64,000 bases of DNA from Terebella lapidaria (Eukaryota > Annelida > Polychaeta > Terebellida > Terebellidae), in contig OX424555.1 of the NCBI GenBank assembly GCA_949152475.1, forward strand, positions 60,369,977 through 60,433,976. Direction: 5' to 3'. Position numbers and translations under genes: made by a program. The notes under the pieces were generated by a model. The model was given only the letters and a program-made list of their open reading frames with translations, was not told the origin of the DNA and searched no databases. This document shows positions 1-10,440 of the stretch, one piece after another. How positions within the stretch are numbered: the stretch's first letter is position 1; every line of letters begins with the position of its first letter.

Positions 1-1395
1 AATCATCGCAAGTTGCGGTTTCATGGTAGTTGTTAAAAGCAAATACTAGTATATTAAACTACTAGTATAGGCCTATATTGGCTACCCGATCATGCGGGGT
101 GGGAGATACAAATTTGAGAAAGACACGGATGAAGTCCCATCAATATTATCAATTGCAAAAGTTAATAGACTAGAAGTTTATACAAGTCTGATAATTTCAA
201 AATTGTGAAGGTCTTGAATATTAGGTCAGTATGAGCACGGTAGGCCTACATGTAATTACTTATAGATATTTTTCGCACAGCACGCTTTTAAAGGTTGAAT
301 GATCGCAACACTGATTTACTATTTCCCCAAATTATAATACCGTAGTTTAAGCTTGAATGAATTAATGCAAAATAGAGAGCTCTAAGAGCTGAATGGGGAG
401 GGGACGCTTGACTTTGTTCAGTACATGAATTTATTTGGAAATAGTGTTTATTAAATATAGTCTACATGTATTTTCCACGATGAAGTTTCGTCAAACTGTA
501 CTCCTAGAAATTTTATTCGTGACCATTACCACAGAGGGCAAGTTGTCTTCCGCTGATTGATATATCAAGTGTCGGAGGGGCATTACAATTAGAACATAAA
601 GTTGAAAACGACATATATGCTTTGGAAAGCATGACCGTTAAATATCCATGCATACACGCGCGTGTAGATTTATCGAGCGGAAAAGTCGATCCATATCGGC
701 GTTTTTTTCCGCAGGCGTGTTATCCATCAGCGGAAACGCTCTAATGGGAATAGTACTATACAATTGTGTGTGAGCGACTTTTCCGCGGGCGGAAACGCGC
801 GCAGAAACGCTGCAATGGAAAGCGGGCCTAAGAAGAATGTTGTTTAAAAATCCCTTGAAATGAATGATCTAAAAATCAAGTTGACAGTGTCTAAATCTGG
901 AACATCATCTTGAATTAAGATAATTTGCATAAAAAACGCATTGTCTGAGAAGTTCAAAATTTAAATCGGGAGCGTCACAAAATGCTCCTGCGCATTTAAC
1001 GAATGAGGCTTCAGCTGCTTTTGGGCCCCTGGGCGGGCCCCAAATCACCGGCCCTGAGTCCACACTCGATTTTCTGCTTAATTTGGGTTAAATGGTGCAA
1101 TCCTTTGAGAGCAGCATTTTTGTGTGCCGAAAAAGGCTACACCCCAACGTCTGCTTATGCTTCTAGTACACAGTATGCTTCTAAACGGGAATCGATCCCT
1201 GAGCTTTCAGGTTTTGGCTGACATGTTGTAGAAAAACGGTGTGACAGAATTTCAACAATATGAGTAGCCTACGTTTATTGTGTATATCGAAACGAACACC
1301 AGAAACTACGGACATGGCCCTACATCACAATGAGGGGTTAGTGGGTCGAACCAGAAGGGTAAGGAGGGGGTGCGTTGGCCTAAACGCACACCATC
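1..1395. other. No gene recognised
   Basis: I see no supported gene here. A short GC-richer patch (about 640-830) repeats variants of the motif GCGGAAACGC in both orientations around the word TTTTCCGC, so it may be the end of a degraded inverted-repeat element. The 72-codon open frame at 1003-1221 has no recognisable domain and no splice context, and I do not call it. Confidence 0.5.
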
Positions 1396-1436
1396 AGAGT
1401 TCTCACTGTCATTAATCCGATTTTACAGTGGCTGAT

Positions 1437-3050
1437 TCATGCCATAATGTGTTTGTCCTGAAGAGTTTTCGTCGCGACTTTAATTCTGACGACGGAAATG
1501 ATTAAAATCGCGACCGAAACCTTTTCGCTGCAGCGGAAATATTCTCGCCGCGACCAAAACATTCTTGTCGCAGCGAAAATAGTTGTTGTCGCAACTAAAA
1601 CATTCTCGTCGCAGCGAAAACCATTGTTGCCGCGACCAACACATTTTCGCTGCAGCGAAAATCGTTGTTGCCGCGACCAATACATTTCTGCTGCAGCGAG
1701 AATACTTACCGCCGAGGCGATAATTGCACTTAACTGTGAATATTCGCCGCGGCGATAATTGCAATAATAAACAATTTGTTCTCTTCGAGGTGATGAAAGA
1801 AAACAAGTTCTAACAAGTATGGCCATTCTCGCCGCGGCGATAATCATTTTTGCTGCAGCGAGAATGTTTTGGTCGCGGTTATAAGTGTTTAAATCGCGGC
1901 GAGAACAATTTCGCTGCAGCGAAAATGATGTTGGTCGCGACGATAATGTTTTTGCCACAGCTAAAAGTATTTAATTCGCGGCGAGAATATTTTCGCTGCA
2001 GCGAAAACGTTTTGGTGGCGGATTTAATGATTTCGGTCGCGATTTAAATAGTTTCTACGGCGGCTTATTTGTGCCATATTATTTTTTTTTATTTCAAAGA
2101 AAATTATTTCCAAATAATCAAGGAAGAAAATATTTCCGCTGCAGCTAAAATTATTTTCGCTGCAGCTAAAATTATTTTCGCCCCAGCTAAAACATTTTCG
2201 CTGCAGCTAAAACTATTTTCGCTCCAGCCAAAACATTTTCGCTGCAGCTAAAACTATTTTCGCTCCAGCCAAAACATTTTCGCTGCAGCTAAAACTATTT
2301 TCGCCCCAGCCAAAACATTTTCGCTGCAGCTAAAACTATTTTCGCCCCAGCCAAAACATTTTCGCTGCAGCTAAAACTATTTTCGCCCCAGCCAAAACAT
2401 TTTCGCTGCAGCTAAAACTATTTCCGCCCCAACTAAAACATTTTCGCTGCAGCTGAAACTATTTTCGCTTAAACAATCTCGCAGTGTCATTCATGTTTTT
2501 TAGAGCATTTTTTTCAGATTTGGGGGGATTTTTTTAGATTTATAGGGGGTTTGGGAGATATTTGGAGATTTTCAAGTGACGAAAATAATTTTAGCTGAAG
2601 CGAAAATATTTTAGCTGGGGCGAAAATAGTTTTAGCTGCAGCAAAAATAGTTTAGCTGGGGCGAAAATAGTATTAGCCGCAGCGAAAATATTTTAGCTAC
2701 AGCGAAAATAGTTTTAGCTGCAGCTAAAATATTCTAGCTGGAACAAAAATAGTTTTAGCTGCAGCGATAATGTTTCAGCTGCAGCGAAAATAGTTTTAGC
2801 TGGGGCGAAAATAGTTTTAGCTGCAGCGAAAATGTTTTAGCTGGAGCAAAAATGTTTTAGCTGGCGCGAAAATAGTTTTAGCTGCAGCAAAAATGTTTTA
2901 GCTGAAGCGAAAATAGTTTTAGCTGCAGCAAAAATATTTTAGCTGGAGCGAAAATGTTTTAGCTGGGGCGAAAATAGTTTTAGCTGCAGCGAAAATATTA
3001 TAGCTGCAGCGAAAATAGTTTTAGCTGCAGCGAAAATGTTTCCGTTGCTT
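1437..3050. repeat. Fold-back array of CTGCAG-centred motifs
   Basis: The segment is built from a short motif of the form TTTTCGCTGCAGCGAAAA, itself a palindrome around a PstI-like core. In the left arm (1437-2470) most copies read TTTTCGC(T/C)(G/C)CAGC.AAAA. In the right arm (2580-3050) the same words run in the opposite sense as TTTTAGCTG.(A/G)GCGAAAAT. The two arms face each other across about 110 bp of unrelated AT/G-rich spacer (2471-2579), so a single strand could fold into a long imperfect hairpin. Open frames of 60-173 codons in this stretch exist only because the repeat lacks stops in some frames. The architecture is that of a fold-back element; I do not recognise the family. Confidence 0.8.
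2150..2470. repeat. 41-bp tandem sub-array
   Basis: Inside the left arm of the fold-back array, CATTTTCGCTGCAGC starts at 2193, 2234, 2275 and 2316 and continues to about 2450. The period is therefore 41 bp, over about seven units. Each unit alternates one CTGCAG core with one CCCCAG or CTCCAG core. The regularity points to recent unequal exchange or replication slippage compared with the irregular right arm. Confidence 0.85.
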
Positions 3051-3081
3051 GATAATTTGGAATTTATTTTCTGTGAAGTAA

Positions 3082-5370
3082 AAAATTAGCCCAATGGGCT
3101 AGAAAGGTTACCGGAGAAATATACAGAGTTAAGCCGAGAAAGTTGAAGGTCAAATTCAAGGTGACCACTGAAATCGCCATATCTCTAACCTTGAAAATGG
3201 GATCAAAGGTTAAAGTCTAGATCACCAACTATTCAGCACATTTCCTATATGTTCACTATGGACCCCTAAGCTGTAAATTTGATAATAAGCGAGATATAAG
3301 CCATTTTGTAATCTGACTTTGAAAATAAAATGACTGACCTTGAAATTTAGGTCAAAGGTCAAATTCAATATCATTAAAATATTCAGAATATATCATTTCC
3401 TATATGTTCACAATTGATTCCTAAGCTGTAAAGTCGATAATAAACGAGATATTAGCCATTTTGTCCTGTTGACCTTGAAAATGAGGTCAAAAGTCAAATT
3501 CAAGGTCACTAGAATATTCAGCATATATCATTTCCTATATGTTCACAATTGATTTCTAAGCTGTAAAGGCGCTAATAAGCAAGATATTGGCCATTTTGTC
3601 CTGTGACCTTGAAAATGAGGTCAAAGGTCAAATTCAAGGTCATGAGAATATTCAGCATATATCATTTCCTATATGTTCACAATTGATTCCTAAGCTGTAA
3701 AGTCGATAATAAGCGAGATATTAGCCATTTTGTCATGTGACCTTGAAAATGAGGTCAAAGGTCAAATTCAAGGTCATGAGAATTTTCAGCATATCATTTC
3801 CTATATGTTCACAATTGATTCCTAAGCTGTAAAGTCGCTAATAAGCAAGATATTGGCCGTTTTGTCCTGTGACCTTGAAAATGAGGTCAAAGGTCAAATT
3901 CAAGGTCATGAGAATTTTCAGCATATATCATTTCCTATATGTTCACAATCGATTCCTAAGCTGTAAAGTCGCTAATAAGCAAGATATTGGCCATTTTGTC
4001 CTGTGACCTTGAAAATGAGGTCAAAGCTCAAATTCAAGGCCACGAGAATATTCAGCATATATCATTTCCTATACGTTCATAATTGATTCCTAAGCTGTAA
4101 AGTCGATAATAAGCGAGATATTAGCAATTTTGTCCTGCGACCTTGGAAATGAGGTCAAAGGTCAAATTCAAGGTCACGAAAATATTCAGCATATATCATT
4201 TCCTATATGTTCACAATTGATTCCTAAACTGTAAAGTCGATAATAAGCGAGATATTAGCAATTTTGTCATGTGACCTTGAAAATGAGGTCAAAGGTCAAA
4301 TTCAAGGTCACAAGAATATTCAGCATATATCATTTCCTATATGTTCACAACTGATTCCTAAGCTGTAAAGTCGATAATAAGCGAGATATTAGCCATTTTG
4401 TCCTGTGACCTTGAAAATGAGGTCAAAAGTCAAATTCAAGGTCACGAGAATATTCAGCATATATCATTTCCTATATGTCCACAATTCATTCCTAGTCTCT
4501 AATTTCAATATTAAGTGAGATATTAGGCTTAAAAGTGTGCCATTATAAAGCATAGGAAAATTTAACATGGGAAAGTCACATTTGGGCCGAGTTTGGGCCC
4601 AAAATGGCCCACTTCAGGCGATTCAAGCGCAACGAAATTTATACATGTCACAGGGGTACATATGAGGAGTGTTTTTCATCAATAAGAAGAAAAAGTTACT
4701 GAACAGATTTTGAGAAAACGACCGTCGAAGTCCAAAATTGGCCATTTTTCGACGAAAACGGCCGCTCTGACCTTGAAACCAAGGTCAGAGGTCAAATTCA
4801 AGGTCACGACAATATTCAGCATATATCATTTCCTATATGTCCACAATTGATTCCTAGTCTCTAATCTCAATATTAAGTGAGATATTAGGCTTTAATGTGT
4901 CCCATTATAAAGCATTGGAGAATTTAACATGGGAGAGTCCCATTTGGGCGGAGTATGGGCCCAAAATGGCCCACTTCGAGCGATTCAAGCGCAACGAAAT
5001 TTATACATGTCACAGGGGTACATATGAGGAGTGTTATGCATCAATAAAAAAAAAAGTTACTGAACAGATTTTGAGAAAATGGCCGCCAAAGTCCAAAATC
5101 AGGCATTTTTCATCGAAAACGGCCGCGATTTTGAAAAAAATGTGAAAATCAAAAAACTAAAAAATACCTCCCTCTCGAAATATTTTTAGGCATTTTTGTA
5201 TAAAATTTCAGAAAAATTCGATCGTAAACTTTAAAGATAAAATTGTTGACGGACGACGACGACGACGACGACGACGGACGACGACGGACGACGACGGACG
5301 ACGACGACGCCGGACGCATCGCCATGCCAATAGGTTACGGACCATAGGTCCGGTAACCTAAAAAATAAAT
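3082..5370 (+). mobile_element. GGTTACC-family TIR repeat with 134-bp satellite (full copy)
   Basis: The left end carries the words TTAGCCCAATGGGCTA and GGTTACCGGAGAAATAT; the right end carries GGTCCGGTAACCTAAAAA, so the ends are inverted around GGTTACCGGA. The middle (about 3300-4540) is a tandem array whose word CAATTGATTCCTAAGCTG recurs every 132-135 bp (3411, 3546, 3680, 3812, 3946, 4080, 4214). Each unit holds the palindromic cluster TGACCTTGA...TCAAGGTCA. A second sub-repeat of about 365 bp follows (4490 and 4855), then a (GAC)n tract at 5242-5310. No transposase is encoded, so it is non-autonomous. This is the most complete copy of a family that recurs at least eight times in the window. 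Confidence 0.8.
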
Positions 5371-6530
5371 ATGGCACAAATAAGCCACTGTAAGTTTCAG
5401 TCGTCACAATTAAATTCGCGACGAAAACTGTTCAGGAAAAACGCATTATGGCAAGAATCAGCCACCGTACGATTTAATCTGCAAAAGAATCGATATTTGA
5501 GCATTTGTTTCAGTAGAGGTCGAAACTGTGATTTTGTGAAAATATTGCCATATCATTCTCGCTACAACACACCTATATCTTTATTCGGTGGTTAGTTCTT
5601 GTTATATATATATATAGATAATGCGTTGGAAGGGAATATCGATTGATATTGTATTGTTTTCCAATTTATCACATGCTATGAACTTATCTTAAACTACAAA
5701 CAGTAGGAACACACAGTGATTTCCGATAATGTGATAACCTTTGCCGGAAACATCATGTTTGCACTATTTTTTCTTCACATTTTTGCTTCGCATTTCACAT
5801 ATTCACATGCACTTTTCTTGATGTGAAACAACAATGAAAGCACGAGTGTTCTATGACGTGACAGTGAAATTCCACGCGATTCAGCATTAGTAACATATAA
5901 CCATGCAGAAAACGCACAACCACTGTGACGTCATAATACAAAGTATTTGACGACCCGGTGATCTGCATTGTTTATACTGTTTCCTAGCAACACACATGTT
6001 CACGGGTCTTCCATTCATGAGTAGAAGGGGTCATTGAGTGCAATCAAAGATTGTAAGAAGTTCTTCCAATCGTTGGTACAATTTCACTTTACTTTACATG
6101 CGTTGGGTTTTCAAATATTTCAGAATCATAAATTCATAGCATGTGATAAAAACAAAACCTGTTTCGTGTGTTTTCCAGCACGCGGGAAAGATCTCATTCG
6201 AACTGGCGGAAGAACATCAGAAAGCACTCGACCTTCGGTCTCGTGCTCTCTTGTATTCTTCCGCCAGTTCAAACTCGATAAACTCGGTAACCTAAAAATC
6301 AAAATTTGAGCACACTAGCAACCAATAGCAAGTCGTATCTCGCTATTTTATTAATGACATACTGAGTACATTACATATCTACCAGTTTTCCAGCTGTACA
6401 TAACAGGTGTACTGCCAGTAAAAGGAAATATTGTCTTTGATTAGAGAGTATAATACACTGTGAAGGTGCTTTGGTTGTTTTTGTTTGTTTTCTTCATCGA
6501 TATTTCGTCAGTTAAATACTAATTTATTTC
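5371..6530. other. No gene; holds a strong hairpin
   Basis: No coding region is supported. The notable structure is a hairpin with 18-bp arms at 6197-6214 and 6256-6273 (17 of 18 bases pair), enclosing an inner near-palindrome around CTTCGG. The words CGGTAACCTAAAAATC at 6285-6300 resemble the right end of the GGTTACC family, so this may be a second, diverged terminus. Confidence 0.5.
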
Positions 6531-6539
6531 GTTGCAGGC

Positions 6540-6624
6540 AATGCACAGGCAATAATCAACACACTGTGTTTAACTTTACGGTCCAGTTCGGCCTCCGAGG
6601 ACGCCAAGAACATGTAACTATGAT

Positions 6625-6655
<31 letters not shown>

Positions 6656-6795
6656 GTGTCGCACTGAAGTCGATGGACAACGGAACAGAGTATCTGGAGT
6701 TCACAGAACGCGCCACCAAAACTCGCAGTGGTTCCAACACCTCCAACAATCGTTCTTTTGCCTGGAAAATATTTGCAGATCCAGATTTTTTTTTG
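6540..6795 (+). pseudogene. DUF3504 (Crypton-type) tyrosine recombinase, fragment 1
   Basis: Before the microsatellite the frame reads FGLRGRQEHVTM; after it, in a shifted frame, GTEYLEFTERATKTRSGSN followed by FAWKIFADPD. This is the conserved block of the DUF3504 family (the C-terminal part of KIAA1958-, ZMYM- and QRICH1-like proteins), which derives from Crypton tyrosine recombinases. The Arg of GLRG corresponds to the first catalytic arginine of the fold. In the family a Trp-Gly-Asp triplet sits between the two blocks; here it lies inside a (TG)n(G)n tract at about 6624-6657 that breaks the frame. The coding text continues at 7648 and 8640 after two insertions. The assignment is by motif recall, not by search. 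Confidence 0.75.
6624..6657. repeat. (TG)n(G)n microsatellite inside the recombinase frame
   Basis: A run of TG dinucleotides passes directly into a run of about 18 G. It sits exactly where the DUF3504 family has codons for Trp-Gly, and TGG-GGG-GGT would encode this, so the tract probably grew out of those codons. It shifts the downstream block (from about 6660) out of frame. Confidence 0.85.
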
Positions 6796-6799
6796 TAAA

Positions 6800-7630
6800 T
6801 TTGAGATTATAGCTCACTAGTATACATAATACAACTGCATTCAGATTGACCTCACTTGAAATATTGAGGATATAAACATAGAATTCTAAGCAACAGGTTC
6901 ATTGATGTCAATTTGTCAAATAACTACATATTTTGTGCCATGAGTTCAATGTTTTATACTGACTGATTCTCGAAGTTTGTTATGTAAATTGAAATACAAT
7001 TGTACATCTGAATGTGTCAAAATACATTTCAGGAATTCATGCAAAAGCTATGAGCATACATGTACAACTGGGAAGAGCGACTAGTCAGGGATTTCATGGC
7101 CGACAGCATCACCTCAGATATGCATCCTGAATCTGAAGAAGAGGATGTCAGTGTTCCACCAGAAAAAGATGAAATGACAATGGAAGACGCCACTGCCATG
7201 GCTGCCATATTGAAACTGTTCTGTGTTTCAAAAGGAATTGACTTGTGGCAAACCTTTGCCAATGCTGAGGATCAACTCGCGGGACAAACTGTCAAAGTGA
7301 AAAGCCAGGGAGAACAGACAAAGATGGACTTCTTCTTGAATACTCAGTGCCATTTTACTATGCCAATCTGATTAGAGTGTTTCAGTAGTAAATGTTCCAA
7401 ATGTCTGTGCATATAATCGATACCTAATTTTGATGTGATAGATTTTACGTTGACATACATGTACAATATATTGCAACCATGTCCTTCTAATAAAATGTCA
7501 CGATTATTGTTACTTGAGTGTATTCCAATGATTATCACTTCGGAGGTTGAATTCACTAATACGGTCACCCCACTAATCAGGTCATCTGGTGTCAGTCTGC
7601 TTATTGACCTTATTATTGAGGTTTCACTGT
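6800..7630 (+). mobile_element. Tigger/pogo-like transposon remnant inside the recombinase
   Basis: The stretch separates recombinase fragments 1 and 2. Its right end, read on the minus strand from 7630, begins CAGTGAAACCTCAATAATAA and continues with repeats of the type found in Tigger termini; the TA following 7630 could be half of a TA target duplication. A CAGATTGACCTCACTTGAA word near 6842 resembles the same terminus at the left, but no clean left boundary is visible. The interior open frame (7060-7371) looks like the C-terminal tail of a Tigger transposase. It is a deletion derivative: the DDE domain is absent. Confidence 0.55.
7060..7371 (+). pseudogene. C-terminal tail of a Tigger-like transposase
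   Basis: The 103-codon frame has an acidic N-terminal part (PESEEEDVSVPPEKDE), a helical stretch with ILKLFCVSKGIDLWQTFANAE, and near the end EQTKMDFF. Acidic spacer, helix pair and a closing QTK/T-x-(x)-DFF motif are typical of the extreme C-terminus of Tigger/Jerky-type transposases. No HTH or DDE domain is present, so this is the tail of a truncated copy. The ATG at 7060 is probably not a real start. The assignment rests on the tail motif and the Tigger-like terminus 260 bp downstream. Confidence 0.5.
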
Positions 7631-7647
7631 ATGTTATATTCGTTTGG

Positions 7648-7743
7648 TTCAGAGAAAACCCACACTGTCCAGTTCAGGTCTACAAGGAGTACGCTCGCAG
7701 GAGGCCTAGGGACTGCAATAAGAGCGATACCCGCTTTTATCTT
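7648..7743 (+). pseudogene. DUF3504 recombinase, fragment 2
   Basis: The frame reads NPHCPVQVYKEYARRRP, then a Ser/Asp-containing linker and FYL. In the DUF3504 family the block CPV-x-x-Y-K-x-Y-x-x-(K/R)RP followed by a short linker and (P/R)FYL comes next after the block seen in fragment 1, so order and strand agree. The frame is cut at the TTAA starting at 7742 by the MITE at 7746-8639 and resumes directly behind it. Confidence 0.75.
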
Positions 7744-7745
7744 AA

Positions 7746-8639
7746 AGTACTAGTATAGTGAAAATATGATGTGAATTTATATGAAAGATCTCATTGATCT
7801 GAGCAAAATGGTTTTTACGGCATGTAAATATCACAATCCGTTCAAAAGTTATAGCACTTTAAAGACTGAAATCGGCAAATTCGCTTTTTCAAGACAATTT
7901 AGCTAATTAGTATGCAAATGAGATATTCATGACGTCATCGGGGGAAGTTATTTTAATTAGGTACTTTGATTTGTATTTTACATTCATTTCATGTTATGAT
8001 TATTCATCAAAACTTATTATATACAGATTTTAATATGAATAATCAGTGTTTTCACTTTTTCTGTTGTTGTCAGGGTAACCAGTGACCTGGTATGGCCCAT
8101 AGCAACCATGGTTGCTAGGGCCAGAAACACACTTGGAACAGAGTATGCACAAATAAAATTGGTGCCAACTTGAGATCTATAATAATTTATTCCATAAATA
8201 ATCGACATAAAGTCTGTGGATAGACTGACTTGGCAGTTAATGGTCATGGCAACCATGGGTAACTACGGCTATAGGGAACGACTGGTAACCATAGCAACAG
8301 TACAGTTTGTGCGGATATTGACTATGTATGGTACATAATAATATGCATTAGTCAGATCGTCAGAACCTTAAATAAGAATCATTATATCATGGCTTGAAAT
8401 ATCCTAATTAAAATTTGTTCCCCTCGTGACGTCATGAATTCTCATTAGCATCTAATTTGCATATTAATGAGTTGCTAGAACTTTTCAAGTGGCTTCTGTA
8501 ATGTAGTGCCGGAATGGCAGTTTCAAATGGCTGTAACTTTTGAACGGATAGAGATATTGATATACCGTAAAGACCATTTTGCTCAGATCAATGAGATCTC
8601 TCATAAAACAAAACATCATATTTTCACTTTACTAGTACT
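7746..8639. mobile_element. TTAA-flanked MITE, 894 bp
   Basis: The termini are inverted: the left begins AGTACTAGTATAGTGAAAA and the right, read in reverse, begins AGTACTAGTAAAGTGAAAA. Similarity continues for about 150 bp through the words ATGAAAGATCTCATTGATC and TTTTGAACGG. TTAA lies on both sides (7742-7745 and 8640-8643), the target duplication of piggyBac- and Kolobok-type elements. Removing the element and one TTAA rejoins the recombinase frame without a shift. No coding capacity. The interior holds a second set of palindromes with GCAACCATGGTTGC. Confidence 0.85.
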
Positions 8640-8904
8640 TTAACCAAATTGGCGAACTACGAGTCAGTGCTGGTTCCCAAGACAACATATGGGGACGAGT
8701 GAGGAACAGGAAAGTGAATCATTCAGGTCGCAAAACTTCAGTAACAAACTTACTTCATACAAATCTCGCTACAACAAACATAGTGTTGTTAACAGGGCAC
8801 AAAATATAAACAGCATCAACAGCCTCAGTATCTCAGCTACAACGAGACAATCAGAGATTGCAGACCCTCGCCCTTCAGATTTAGTAACTAAAATTAGGCG
8901 ATAA
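8640..8904 (+). pseudogene. DUF3504 recombinase, C-terminal fragment
   Basis: From the TTAA the frame runs NQIGELRVSAG, then KVNHSGRKTSVTNLLH and IVLLTGHK. HSGRK (catalytic H-x-x-R) and the GH box about 25 residues later are the C-terminal signature of tyrosine recombinases and of the DUF3504 family. One base is missing after GHK (about 8802), and the text continues in the next frame as INSINSLSISATTRQSEI to a TAA at 8902-8904. The position where active recombinases have the nucleophilic Tyr seems to be Leu (INSL), so the copy would be inactive even if the frame were intact; that alignment is tentative. Confidence 0.7.
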
Positions 8905-10230
8905 TTGAGAGTTTTGGTCTTAAGACCATCGGTTGTACGCCATACGATTGGGAATTGGCCAAAGAAAAATACAAAAATAGGTTGAACATTTAATATTGAT
9001 TAGAACCGGAGTTATAGTCAATTATGTGATTTTATTTTTTCAGTTGGCATGGCAACCGTTTTCACCCGATTTTGGCAAAATTTGAAAGGGACTGAGCCAT
9101 TACCATAGCACTCCAGCCCTTCAAATCTATCGAACCGTTTGCCTTTGAGTTATGAGCGCAGACATTTGCACTGAAACGTCGCTGGCCAACAATAACCGAA
9201 ATCGTGACCCCCAATTTTTCGACATCCGGCGATAATGGAGAGTTTTCGTCGTACGACCATCGGTCGTACACCAAACGATCGGGAATTGGCCAAAGAAAAA
9301 TACAAAAATAGTTGGAAAAATTAATATCAAATAGAACCGGAGTTAGAGCCAATTATGTGGGTTTTTTTCCGTTGCCATGGCAACCGTTTTCATCCGATTT
9401 TGGCAAAATTTTGAAGGGTCTGAGCCACCATCATAGCACTCTAGTTCTATAAATTTCAAATCGATCGGACCGTTTGCCTTTGAGTTATGAGCACAGACAT
9501 TTGCACTGAAACGTCGCTGGCCAAAAATAACTGAAATCGTGACCCCCAATTTTTCGACATCGGGCGATAATGGAGAGTTTTCGTCGTACGACCATCGGTC
9601 GTACACCGTACGATCGGGAAATAGCCAAAGAAAAATACAAAAATAGTTGGAAAAATTAATATCGAGTAGAACCGTAGTTAAAGCCAATTATGTGATTTTC
9701 TTTTTTCCGTTGCCATGGCAACCGTTTTCATCTGATTTTGGCGAAATTCTGAAGGGAATGAGCCAGCACCATAGCACTCTTGTCCTATAAATTTCAAATC
9801 GATCGGGTCGTTTGCCATTGAGTTGTGAGCGCAGACATTTGCACTGAAACGTTGCTGGCCAAAAAAAATTGAAACCGTGACCCCCAATTTTTCGACATCG
9901 GGCGATAATGGAGAGTTTTGGTCGTACGACCACGGGCCATGTATCAGATGATCAGGAATTGGCCATAGAAAAATACAAAATTATCTTGAATAGAACCGGA
10001 GTTATGGTCAATTATTGATTTTTACATTTTCAGTTGCCATGGCAACAGTTTTTGTCCGATTTTGACCAGATTTGAGGAGGACCGAGCCACTGAGATACCG
10101 CTTCATCCCTATAAGTTTCATGTTGATCGGATCATTCCCTTTTGAGATATGCGCGCGGACAGACAGACAGACAAACAAACAGACATACAAACGGACAGAC
10201 CCAATTGCAATACCCTCTGCCCCTATCGGG
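8905..10230. repeat. About four units of a 335-bp tandem repeat ending in an (ACAG)n tract
   Basis: GGGAATTGGCCAAAGAAAAA or a close variant starts at 8950, 9281, 9615 and 9953, giving periods of 331, 334 and 338 bp. Each unit has the order: this word, GAACCGGAGTTA, a GTTGCCATGGCAAC palindrome, ATTTTGGCAAAATTTGAAGG, TGAGTTATGAGCGCAGACAT, then CGTACGACCATCGGTCGTAC. The last unit runs into (ACAG)n at about 10156-10200 and a CCCCTATCGGGGTGAAGGTAA end. Open frames of 60-114 codons on the minus strand are repeat-frame artefacts, as they recur once per unit. Confidence 0.85.
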
Positions 10231-10440
10231 GTGAAGGTAACAAATGTCACGCATACCAACAAACAGCATCACACCAGAAACACATGAAGCAAGAGATTTG
10301 GCACTTGCAGTTGAGTTGCCAGTCAGCACAGAAGCAGGTAGCAGCTTAACAGCCACACACACTCATGCTACTCACGAACACCTATCACACGATGCACAGT
10401 TTTCCTAGACTGTTCAGTAATGCATCGTTCAACAGTTAAA
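10231..10440. other. No gene recognised
   Basis: A short spacer between the 335-bp repeat array and the next retroelement tail. I see nothing in it. Confidence 0.5.

Noticed and set aside
1437-2251. Open frames of 60-173 codons on both strands in the CTGCAG array
   Set aside because: They recur with the repeat unit in several frames and have the composition of translated repeat, no start context and no domain.
1437-3050. Regularly spaced short palindromes resembling a CRISPR array
   Set aside because: Spacers are themselves repeats, orientation reverses half-way, and the surroundings are clearly eukaryotic.
9062-9933. Set of similar 67-114 codon minus-strand frames as a gene family
   Set aside because: One per 335-bp tandem unit, with frame and ends following the repeat, no splice sites and no domain.
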